NCBI GenBank assembly: GCA_008638375.1
Contig: CM018052.1
Coordinates: 2,095,001 to 2,159,000, forward strand
Length of the DNA: 64,000 nt
Direction: 5' to 3'
Origin: Nyssa sinensis
Lineage: Eukaryota; Streptophyta; Magnoliopsida; Cornales; Nyssaceae
The translations under genes and the position numbers were made by a program. Position 1 is the stretch's first letter. Each line of letters begins with the position of its first letter. Shown here one piece after another: positions 9,469 to 19,600 of this stretch. The notes under the pieces are model-generated. The model was not told the origin of the DNA and ran no database searches. It saw only the letters and a list, made by a program, of their open reading frames with translations.

Positions 9469-12400
9469 TGTCACATCCCCCAGACCCACCCTGTGCAGAT
9501 TTGGGGAACGTGACAAGGCCAGTTAGGCACCCATCGGGTTTTATCAGTTTTTTTTTTTTTTTGAAAGCAAAACCCCGACGGTAATCCTAACCACCGGCCA
9601 TTCCGATATAAATCCCAAGCATAATGCATTCGACATATATAATTTAAGCAGCGGAATTTTCACAAGAGAATGCATACATATATACTTGGCAGAGCATTCA
9701 AGATACATCATAGTCAGTCTTATCTTATCAAGATTACAAAACCGTTTCACCACAAAAGTCATAATCTGATCAGTTACACAAAAGTACAAAAATGGTATAG
9801 GTTCACAAAAATAGGTTATCATTTTATCTGGGGGTCTCCAACATTTCCCCCCCTAAGTCTTGGACCTGCTAAACCTGTCCATCTGAGAGTTCCCCTAAAA
9901 TTATTAAAATAATGGAATAAGCTTTAAAAAAGCCCAGTGAGTAACACAGATATCTAGGCAAGAGTTTCGAATTCAATCTTTGCTTATATCACATGGTTAA
10001 TTAAATCAATTTGAATTTATAGTTCAATAATCCAAGACAAGCTCAATAGATCAAAATAGAATAACGATTCAGAATGCTAGCATGTCAATCAGAAGTATAG
10101 TTAATCATTTAAGAAACTAAAAACCATGTCATCGGTGATAAAAGCATGTATTTAAAATGATTGCATTTAAAACATATGGTATTCGAAACAATTTAACGGA
10201 TCAAGGAACAGTAACTAAACAGTGTCAGAAGTTACTCACCTTCAATATTTGAGTTTGAAGCTATGAACGGAGCCTTCCTCTTTTTCTCCTTAAGCCTAAA
10301 ACAATTCATAGAGATTTATCAACTCATGACCTTAGACTGGGTAAGTCTACCCTAGGATGGGTTTCGTGGAACTAACTTATAGTGGCTAGTTCATAGGTCT
10401 TACCTCTTAAGCATTTGGCTTAGGGTTTCAGTGTCTTCACACATTTATCGGTTCTGATTTTCATAATATGGACCTAACCGTTGAGTTCGGAAGGTCAGAG
10501 AAAGTCAATTTAGACTCTCTCGGCTTTTAAATCTGGGTTCGGGTATATCAGGGGTATTTCGGTCATTTTTGCCGTCACATAATTTCTGTCTCGGATTCAT
10601 CATCTAATCATGTATATAATCTCACAAGTGCCAGGTCTACCACTGGTATTAATCCCGTTTTAATCGGACTTCATTTAGGCCTTGTACAGGGTCAGGGGTA
10701 TTATGGTAATTTCATACATCATATTTTTCGGTACTTTATTTGCTATTACGGACCTCACCATTGAGTCCGGAATGTCCAACATAGTTGGAATGGACTATCT
10801 TTCAGTGTAATTTGGCCCTATGTGTCATTAGGGCCAGTACGGTCATTTACCCTTTACATGTCTGTATTTTTCGGGACTTGGTTTCACAAATCGGACTCCA
10901 CCATTGAGTTCAGAATGCCCAAAATAGTAAGATTACACTATTCAGTTATTAAATTCGAACTTCTTTTGACCCGTTTAAGGTCCAGGGGCAATATGGTAAT
11001 TATTCCCTTTTAATAAAATAATTATTTTATTATTTTATTTAATTTTTCAGGGGTATAATTACATAAGATTTTCAAAATCTGGGCCTTAGTGTAATTCTGT
11101 TAAACAGTGGGGGTCAGTTTGTAAATATTTAAAAATTCAAAACTGAACCAAAGGGTTCAGTCTCTTTGCAACCGGTTCAGTCCGGTTCTGACCGGTTGGT
11201 TACACTGCTAACGTCATGATGACGTCAGCCCTAACTTAATTTTAATTTAAATCAGTGAGGAAACGGCGTAGTTTCATTAAAGCCCATCCGTTTTTAATCA
11301 GGTCAGGGCCCGACCCGACACCCGGTTTGACCCGACCCGCGGTTTGACCCGACCCGGTACTGTTCATCGTCCCCAACCCCCTGGTTACTGTTGCCCTAAA
11401 AATATGCAGATTTTCTCTTTCATTTTCGTGGTGTTTGGGACACGGTTTCTTGCTGTTTTCGATCCTAACAGGTTTCTGCATGTTATATCCATCACTTTAC
11501 ATCGATTTTAAGCATCGAATCACTCTAAACCATTCTGTTTTCAAAACGATAGCCGTGACCTGTAACACGATCTAGCATCCTCATTTCTCAACCGTTTTAC
11601 ACCAAATTTGTTTCTATGTGACCCACGGATCATAAGGTTCATGCCCCTATTTTTATTTTTCAGTTTGGTCTCGGTTTTAGAAGATTTGGGTTTCAAACCC
11701 GTAGCTTTATTTTTAAATTCAAGGGGCTGTGGTGAGTTCTAGAGTCGCGGCTCATGGTGTTTAAGGTCCCCTTGGGGTCTATTTTAGGTCTCAACATGCA
11801 AAATCCCAAACGGTTATGGTCGAATCAGACCTGGTGCTTCAAGGTCCATTAATGGAGGTTGGTTTCGAGTTTCATGGTTCTTGGCCAACCCGACACTTCT
11901 GACTCTCACAGCATACATAATATACATCCTAGAATCGATATAAATGCATGCATGCAGCCTATACCCTCAATAACCCATCAAAACAGTTCCAAAAATCAAA
12001 ATAAGAAATGAGGCAAATTTGGAAATTTACCTTCAACAGTGACCCTCTCTCTCTCGGTGGCTCGGTCCAGAATCCTCACAGTGTTCCTCAAGCTTCCTCA
12101 GGTCATGCACTTCAACTTCAAGCCCCCCTCTCCTTGCACCTTCAATGGCCAATTTCTCTCAAACACTTGCATGCACAAGGTTGCCCCTCTTTTCTCTCTA
12201 TACTCTCACTCTCACAGCCACCTCACGTACACACACACACACTCTCTCACAGTTTGGGTATTATCAGATTCTCTAAAGAGAGAATTTAGTGCAAGGTTGC
12301 ATGTGGCTATACATATACATATATATATATATATGTGTGAGTGTATCTCAATCCTTAGTGGGCTGGTGGCTGATTGAGGTGATAGGGATGATGTATGGCA

Positions 12401-12897
12401 ATGATGTGGGGAATGCATGCTAGGCCATTGGCCAGTTTGGGTGGTGGTTTGAGCAAGACTTGAGGTTATATACATATGTTGTTGTATATATGCACAAAGT
12501 AACCAACAGCCTAGTTGGTAACTTTTTGGAACAAAATTGCTTACCTTGGTAGGTCAAGGGTTCAATTCCCCTTGGCCTCCCAAGTGACCATTTTCTTATA
12601 TTTTTCTAGTTAAGGCCCTGTTTGGTTGTCGCGGAATTCCAATTTCACTGTTTTGGCCTTAACTTTCAATTCGTAACTCCTTTTTCAGTGCGGTTTCTTT
12701 CTGTCACTTTCTACTCAGAATATCTTTCATTGACCAAGGTCCAATGTCAGTTTTTATTTTCTTGAGTTTCCCATAATTAGCTAATTCGAGTTTTATCACT
12801 ATTAAAAATAGACATTAAATTAGCTAAACCTGACATTTCATTCCCAAAACAGTTTCTCATATACAAAACATGTCAGTTAAGTAATTGGGGTGTTACA
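9469..12897 (-). mobile_element. solo LTR, same long-LTR family, reverse orientation, 3429 bp
   Basis: Read on the minus strand it starts TGTAACACCCCAATTAC and ends ...GATGTGACA, flanked by CTTTG on both sides. There is no internal region. Family modules (reverse complement of CGGAC..CAATGGTGAG) recur near 10450, 10750 and 10890. A TGACGTCA-type site lies near 11215-11228, matching a similar site in the other solo LTRs. It inserted close to the donor side of an intron of the Tat antisense gene, 491 bp from the other solo LTR and in the opposite orientation. Confidence 0.93.
12508..12585 (+). other. tRNA-like A box and B box inside the solo LTR
   Basis: CAGCCTAGTTGGTA resembles a polymerase III A box, and GGGTTCAATTCC about 50 bases later resembles a B box. 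No full cloverleaf is clear. It could be a remnant of a tRNA-derived SINE or a chance match. Confidence 0.3.
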
Positions 12898-12902
12898 CTT
12901 TG

Positions 12903-13560
12903 GACCGGTATGCCGAGGAAAAATACTCAACCGGTTTTCAAAATCTTTGTGCTCTCAGCCTCTTCCGATAAAGAAGTACCACTTCTTCCAAATCTTGTTA
13001 GAAGTGGGTACCGAGGTCAGTGGTCTGAACCTCTGGTCAAAGGACATATAATAAAGCCCCTCCGAGTTGAGGTACTTCATGTCCATCTGACTCCGAATGA
13101 GGTCCAAATCAACCTGGAGCCCATTCTTATGGCCTAAAACTAAAAAGGCCATAAGCTGCCTTCAACTGTTTATATTTAGCTCGATAGGGCAACTATTGTA
13201 CCAAGTAAAAAATTCGGTCATGAGGGGATGGAGAGGAAATCGCACGCCTATCTCGAACCACTCGAGATAGGCATAGATCTCCCCTCGCTCAATGTCGGAG
13301 GGACGATCAGAAGACCTAGGGGCCTTATAAGAAACGTTTTTAGGGAACATGTATTATTTTTGGAGGGCTTTTGGGACCCCCTTGGTCATAGCACTCTCCC
13401 CCTCTTCTCTCTAGGATCGGCCAGATATACTAGCCTCCCCATCACTTGACCTTGAGTTAGACTCGAAAGAAGAAGAAGAAGAAGAGGGACCCCTATCAAT
13501 ACCCATTTCTGTATCTATCCTAATCTCCATACTGTTAGAATGGATATCAAAATCCGACAT
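12903..13560 (-). pseudogene. antisense gene of the Tat element, N-terminal exon with gypsy-type transposon domain
   Basis: The minus-strand start is ATG at 13560 (MSDFDIHSNSMEIRIDTE), followed by a Ser-rich stretch encoded by AG-rich repeats. After a stop the frame continues with FPLHPLMTEFFTWYNSCPIEL, then GLYYMSFDQRF and PTSNKIWKKWYFFI. This is the wording of the 'putative gypsy type transposon' domain (PF04195): a P-L-H-P entry, a central F/W-rich core and a final SSN.GWK..FFF block. A TGA replaces the expected Trp near 13158, again a transition. No function is known for this protein; it may act in the life cycle of Tat elements. Confidence 0.7.
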
Positions 13561-13970
13561 GACTGACGAACAGCGGAGGGGGAAAAATGCGAGGAAGGAA
13601 AAGGTAAAATAGAAGGAATGAGAAATTACCAAAGGGAAGAGGAACTAGGTAACGGTGGCCGGAAATCGCCTTGGGTTGCCAAAAATCGCTCTGGGTTGTC
13701 GGAAAGCACCTTGAAAATGCTTGAAAGATGTAAACAGATTTCAAACGGCCACCCCCACTAGTTATAAGAGGCAGAAGAGACATCATTTAATGTCTCGAAA
13801 ACCAAATGTCGGCTAAAAAATAAATAGCCTCGATTATCCAAATGACGGCACGTATAGTAATTATACCAGTGCGACTCTTGTCCTTTCGAAATACGAAACG
13901 ATGCATTCATTGCTGTACGTGTGACCTTTCGAGAACCCTAGCCTGAGTTTTGTACGCGTTCTCAGAACTA

Positions 13971-13989
13971 AGGCTCGGGAGGGAGTAGC
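13971..13989 (+). promoter_or_regulatory. polypurine tract of the Tat element
   Basis: AGGCTCGGGAGGGAGTAGC directly precedes the TG that opens the 3' LTR, as expected for the plus-strand primer of reverse transcription. Confidence 0.6.
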
Positions 13990-14579
13990 TGATATGCCAA
14001 AAATATGCTAACTAATCAGAATCTGACACGTGTCTAGCTTTGCTGTGTACAGGTTCTAAAATAATTAGATATACCGACCTGACGTCGGATCTACATATTC
14101 GGAGACATTTATTCTCGGGGTACCGATCTCTTTATCAACACGTCGAACTACCGAACAGATCGTCGTCGTCATCTTGCCCCACCGACCTCAGAATGACGGG
14201 ACAGATGACGACGTGCAATAGTCAATGAAGCAAGTAGCTCTGTAGAACAGAGAGGCAAGTGGTGATAGTAAGGCAGGTGGTGACAGTAAGATTGGTGGTC
14301 ATGATAAGATTGCCACCGTCAAGTAACAGTGAATCCATGCCTTGACAGCACCAACTCCTACCTATTTTGGCAGGCATTCAGCCTATAATTACAACCCTTG
14401 AGGTAAGTTCAAAATGATGACTTCTTGAATTATTGATTTGAATTTTACTTTTACTCTATCTAACTTAACCATCGGAGTGGCTACCGCCGGAGCTATCCCC
14501 GGCGGCATCCTAACTCCATTTCTTATCAAATTTCATGCTAACGAAGAGCAGAGCTTTGACAAGTCAGAAAAGTGCAACA
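13990..14579 (+). mobile_element. 3' LTR of the Tat element, about 590 bp
   Basis: It opens TGATATGCCAAAAATATGC after the polypurine tract and ends near ...AAAAGTGCAACA. A TATA-like CCTATAATTACAACCC lies at about 14381, and the following CATCGGAGTGGCTACCGCCGG wording is typical of the R/U5 end of this LTR group. The end at 14579 is placed by the CA terminus and because host sequence, matched again at 15001, starts just after it. The 5' LTR is outside the window, so LTR divergence cannot be measured. Confidence 0.65.
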
Positions 14580-14585
14580 TCATAA

Positions 14586-15230
14586 TTAAAAGACTAATGT
14601 CCTATTTATTAAAGAAATAAGACAAAATAGTTGAGATGGTGTGAAACAATGGGTCAAAAAAAGTTCAAATTTTCGATGATATGAAACATCCCTATTCAAC
14701 TTAAAGGAAATTAATAACTATAGACACACACATTACATTTTCTTTTAAATAATGATGAGAGAGAGGAAAGTGTAACTTAAGAGTGTATGAAAAACCTTGA
14801 ACTCAAATTGTATACACGAAGAGATGGCTCTTTTACTACTCGAAATACAACTATTATATTGTTAGAATTGGAGGTAGAGTGCAATAATATTAGTGGAATA
14901 TTTTTAATTTTTTATATTAATAAGTAAGAAAATTATTTATATGGTAACAAGAAAAAAGAGAGAGCGAAAGCTAGGCTTATGGAAATTAACTCAGAGAAAG
15001 TAATTAAAAGACTAGTGTCTTATTTAGTAGAGAAACAAGACAAGATAGTTGAGATTGTGCGAAATAATAGGTCAAAAAAAGTTCAATGATACAAAACACC
15101 CCTATTCAACTTTAAAAGAAAATTAATAACTATAGACTCGAACATTACATTTTCTTTTCTAGAACCAAGGGAAGTATAATTTAAGAGTGTGTGAGAAACT
15201 TTCAACTCAAACTATGTGTTATGTAATTAT
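14586..15230. repeat. local direct duplication, copies at ~14586-14820 and ~15000-15225
   Basis: Two diverged copies begin taattaaaagactartgtc at about 14587 and 15002 and stay alignable through ...gtgtatgaaaaacc... and ...gtgtgtgagaaact.... The offset is about 415 bp. The Tat element ends at the left edge of the first copy. No gene is seen here. Confidence 0.7.
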
Positions 15231-15426
15231 TATTTATCACAAAGGAGTTTAGTATAATAATTCTTAAAGATAAATTTGAAAACTCATATTTTCTGTTAAT
15301 GTTTGTCTCTCAACAATTATGACAAAAAAGTCAGTGTAATTATGTCCAATGATTGATAATACTATATTATACAAAAGAAATTGTATTTATTTTATAAATC
15401 TTTATAAAGCTTGCTTTCCAAAAAGG

Positions 15427-16056
15427 GAAAAAAACCCTGAAAAGTCCTATTTTTTTTTTTTTAAATCCAAAATGTCTATCATTTTTTTTCGTCTATTGAA
15501 AAGGCCCAAATAAAGAATTTCTACAACCAAAAAGTCCAATTGTATACTTTCACATTAAAATAACCTCAAGATACATTTTAAGAAAAGAATACACAAAGTT
15601 CATAAAATAAGATTTTTAATTAAAAAAAATAAGATTTTTTTATATATCTAATAAACGTGAAACTATATTTGATTTTCTTTCTTTCTTTTTTAAATAAAAT
15701 TAAAATTATTTAATTTTTAATTTATTTTGTTTTCTTAAATTAGAAATCTTTTTGGATATTATTTCTTCCCATGACGGCTAGTTAAAAATTCCTTCAACTC
15801 TTGGTATGAGTGAGGGTTAGGTTTTTAAGAAGTCAAATTTTTTTTTTTTAGGTCTATTAAATATATAAAAAAAATCTTATAATTTTTTTTTTTGAGATTA
15901 TTTTAGTCTAAATAAATATATTTTTAAATAAAATTAAAATAAAAGCATACAGACTTTTTGATAATATTATTTTTTTCATTTGGGCTTTTTTAATAGACGA
16001 AAAAATTATGATCAACTTTTAGAATTTAAAAATTTATTTTAATGTTTTTGTCAAAA
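15427..16056. repeat. long imperfect inverted repeat (fold-back or MITE-like element)
   Basis: The left arm (about 15427-15665) and right arm (about 15838-16056) are reverse complements with mismatches. For example TTTCGTCTATTGAAAAGGCCC at 15487-15507 pairs with GGGCTTTTTTAATAGACGAAA at 15981-16001, and AAAAAGTCCAATTGTATAC pairs with the segment near 15940. Arms are about 220 bp with about 170 bp between. It sits just before the 5' UTR of the host gene. Terminal repeats and a target-site duplication were not resolved. Confidence 0.65.
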
Positions 16057-16089
16057 AAGAAAGTGGGAAGCGTGTAAAAGCTTGGCTCG

Positions 16090-16641
16090 AACTTGAAACC
16101 CATTACAAGGAGGCGAGGCAGGTGCTCCGTGGAATTAAAATATCAGGCAAATTCGAGGACTCATTCGATATTATTAATTGGACGGGATCAGGATTTGGCA
16201 AAAGGCAGCTACGGTCAGAAACCTTACCCCCACGCATCTCTGATTCTAGGGTTTCCTGCTACCGACCCCGAACGATCTGCTTCCGCTTCGATCTTTACCG
16301 GTCGGCAACTCACCATAACGAGTTCCATCAATAATTGTTCACCACCACCGTTGTCCGGAACACGGTTCGTCTCTCTTTCTAATTTAGTTTCCCCACATGT
16401 TGTCAATCATAAGCGTCTTCTAATGGGACGGGGATTATAATTTTGATTCTGTTATCTATTTCCTTATATTTATGCCTCAATTCAATTCCTGTAAATAATT
16501 TGATCGTAGATTTTACTTGTTTTGCATATTTTGTTTATTGCCAGTCATTCATCAAGAATTACGTGACTCGTGAAACGTAACATGGTACGTCCTTTTTTTC
16601 TCTCTTTATCCAGGTTGATCGCGAAAAGCTTCTTTTAAGTC
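16090..16641 (+). promoter_or_regulatory. 5' UTR with an intron, host methyltransferase gene
   Basis: Sequence becomes markedly more GC-rich at about 16090, and an intron acceptor TTTATCCAG ends at 16613, 28 bases before the start codon. A donor could be GTAAATAA at about 16491 or GTTCGTCT at about 16363. No conserved upstream protein is seen in the open frames here. The transcription start is not determined. Confidence 0.5.
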
Positions 16642-19600
16642 ATGGTCTCTTCAACTCTTTGCAGCAGTGAAACGGTTTGCTTTGATTCAGAAACCCAGCT
16701 CCATGAATATGACCACTCTTTATTCTCTAGAAAGAGGCTGAAGATATCAGATTCCGTACGTTATGATTTAGTTTCACACATCTGCAGAGGCAATTTTGGC
16801 GATGTTGCCTCTTCCATGGAGCTGAGCCATGGGTATTATGTCATTCCTTGATGTCTTCATTCTCCTACTAGTTTTTTATTCTCTCTCTCTCTCTCTCTGT
16901 TTTTTTTTTCTTCTTCACTTTAATATATCGAGAGTGTGTGCATATATATCCTCTTTTGGGTAATTCCTCTTCAGATGCTTGAATAATGTTCATAGGTCTT
17001 CATCTTGCTGCAATTGTGATGGAGAAGTTGGTTCACATTCAGCAATGGAGATGAGCTGCCAGTTAAATGGCAATAGTAGCAATATTAGCCAGCCTTGTGA
17101 CATTGGAGGGACATCATACAAGCCGGAAAGTAATGCTGCATATGCCTCACCTGCATTTGTGGGTGGATGGATGTATGTCAATGAGCAAGGGCAGATGTGT
17201 GGCCCTTACATTCAAGAGCAGTTGTACGAGGGTTTATCTACTGGTTTCTTGCCAGAGGAGCTTCCTGTGTATCCCATCATTAATGGGACTTTAATCAGCC
17301 CTGTGCCATTGAAGTACTTCAAGCAGTTTCCTGATCATGTTGCCTCTGGTTTCCAGTATTTAACTGGTGGGACTTCTGACATAAATGGGACCACAAATTA
17401 TTTCATGGGTTCTGCTGGAGAGTTGGCTGCAAGCAAACAAGAGTTTGTTGCCCCAGTGACTATTTATTCTGATTCACAGGATGCATCCCAAGTATGTGTC
17501 AGCTACAATGGTTATAGCTCTAGCCAGCTGATGCCAAACTCTGAAGCAGCTAGCTTGATTGCATCATATCTGCAACTGGTATTACCCTTTCCTTTGGTTT
17601 AACAATTCTGCTTTTGCTTTCCAAGAAGACCTCTTTGTATGTTGTTCAACTTTATGTAGAAGTGCCATTTAAAATTTACCTGCTATTGGGACATATATTT
17701 ATGCTTTTATTATTTTTTCCTTTCCCTTATAAAATCACAGTCAGGTGAAGAATCCTGTTGGCTCTTTGAGGATGATGAAGGGAGGAAACATGGTCCTCAC
17801 TCTCTTTTAGAACTTTATTCTTGGCATCACTACGGTTATCTTCGCAATTCATTAATGGTAAGCTTTATAACTAAAATATTATGATCTTATATAAAGTTTG
17901 TAATTGCACAAAATGTCATGGTCCTATTCATGCTCAATGAAACATATCAGATGGTTTGAAAGATGCCATAACAGTATGGTAAAGAATCCCGGACGAGCAA
18001 CAGATGCGGTGTGATGTCATCACATATTTGTGGCTGTCAATTATCTGTATTATAGTCAAATGTGTTCTCTCCCTCCCCCTCTCCCTCTCCCTCTCCCTCA
18101 CAAGCGCGCCAATGCTCACAGCTTAAGTTATTCCCTATACAAGTTTTCTGCTATATGACTTATCTATAAAAAAAGGTTTTCTGCTATATGATTTGTCTGA
18201 AAAGCACATTTTATTGTTTGTGAATGTATTTTATAATTGAATATGCGTTTGGCTTTCTGATACCTAAAGTTTTGTGGAATGGTTGTTGTGCTCCTGTACA
18301 CAATAATTGCAAAAGCTTTAACTAATTGATATTTGAAAAATTCAAGGTGAAGTGCATTATGATATTGTGGGATTTATTTTTTTCATTAGCTTATAGCTAT
18401 ATATAGAAGTTCTGAAAATTGATCTTTGATATCTTCTCCATGTTCTGGCTTATATTGTGTACTGAGCGAGATGTTCAGAATCTTCATATGTATGGAGTTC
18501 GAAAGAGTTCTGTTGCACTAGCCTCCTCCCTCCCCCATCTTGAAAGAAATTGTCGAGTGCTGGCAACCTTATTTCACAATTTGATTCTGCCAAACTGATG
18601 TATTTTGTGCAAACTGAGAATTAAAGGCATTGTTCATCTTGTGCCATGCCACTGTTTCTCTTGTCAGCTTTGAGAAAGATTCTTGTATGAGGTTATTTGG
18701 CTGTCATTCTAAAGGTCCTTGAGTTGCTGTTATGTTGGGACAATGTTGAATAAAATAGCAGAAGCAATTGTTGTCGAAATCTCCACAACATCCTTTTTTT
18801 GTTGTTTTTTTTGATAAGTAAATTGGATAAAAGGCACCCAAGGGGGGCGCAACCAACATTACAAAAGCAAAACTATACATGTCAGTCTCAAAGACCCCAA
18901 AAAATCGACATATGCAGCCTACATACAAGGGATGGGCCTTTTTGGCCCAAAAAAATAATAGACGCAAAAAGGAATCCTTTAGAACACAGGGGGCACTCTC
19001 GCTCCCTTCAAAAATACGATTGTTTCGTTCTTTTCAAATACACCACACCACAAAATGCGGCACCATCCTCCAAACACCTCTTCTACCTTTCCTCTCTCTC
19101 ATCCCCTTCCATGATGCAATAAGCTGTTGCAGATTGGCTGACACCACCCACGAGAAGCCAAAAATAACCAAAACAAAGCTCCACATGTCAGTAGCCAGTG
19201 GACAGTGAATCAGCAGGTGATCAACAGATTCCAGCCCCTTTTTGCACACACACTACCTATTTTCCAGGTGAAAGCCCCTCTTCTGTAGGTTGTCCAACAT
19301 CAAGATAGCTCCCTACGAAGCAACCCACACAAAAAGACAACCTTTGACAGCACTGCTGAATACCACACCATCCGCCAAGGAAACTGACCCCATCCAACAT
19401 TCCATAATAGGATCTGACCAAGAAAAGTCCTTGTGAGTCCTCTATCCACCAAACTATGTCCTCCCTCCCTAGAGCCGGGTTTTGATCAGAAATATTCCGT
19501 AACAGTTCCCCCACCTCCTCCACTTCCCAATCGAAAAAATGCCTCCTAAAAACAGGGGTCCAAACCGCCTTTCTCCTAACCCTTTCCAAATAATCTGCCA

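Larger units (their letters stand above)
1..14579 (+). mobile_element. Tat/Retand-type Ty3/gypsy retrotransposon, 5' end outside window, inactive
   Basis: The visible order is protease, reverse transcriptase, RNase H, integrase, tandem-repeat spacer, antisense multi-exon gene, polypurine tract and 3' LTR. A pol followed by a spliced reverse-strand gene with a gypsy-type transposon domain (PF04195-like) fits the Tat/Retand group of plant Ty3/gypsy elements. Without the two inserted solo LTRs about 7.7 kb is visible; gag and the 5' LTR lie to the left of base 1. All of pol is broken by stop codons and at least one frameshift near 1330. The lineage is inferred from domain order and motif wording, not from a tree. 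Confidence 0.85.

Noticed and set aside
12008..12475. Overlapping + and - frames of 87-112 codons
   Set aside because: They fall in the CT- and AT-rich part of a solo LTR; the proteins are Ser/His/Leu repeats.
16093..16440. 115-codon + frame before the methyltransferase start
   Set aside because: It lies in the likely 5' UTR, has no conserved motif and overlaps other frames of similar length.
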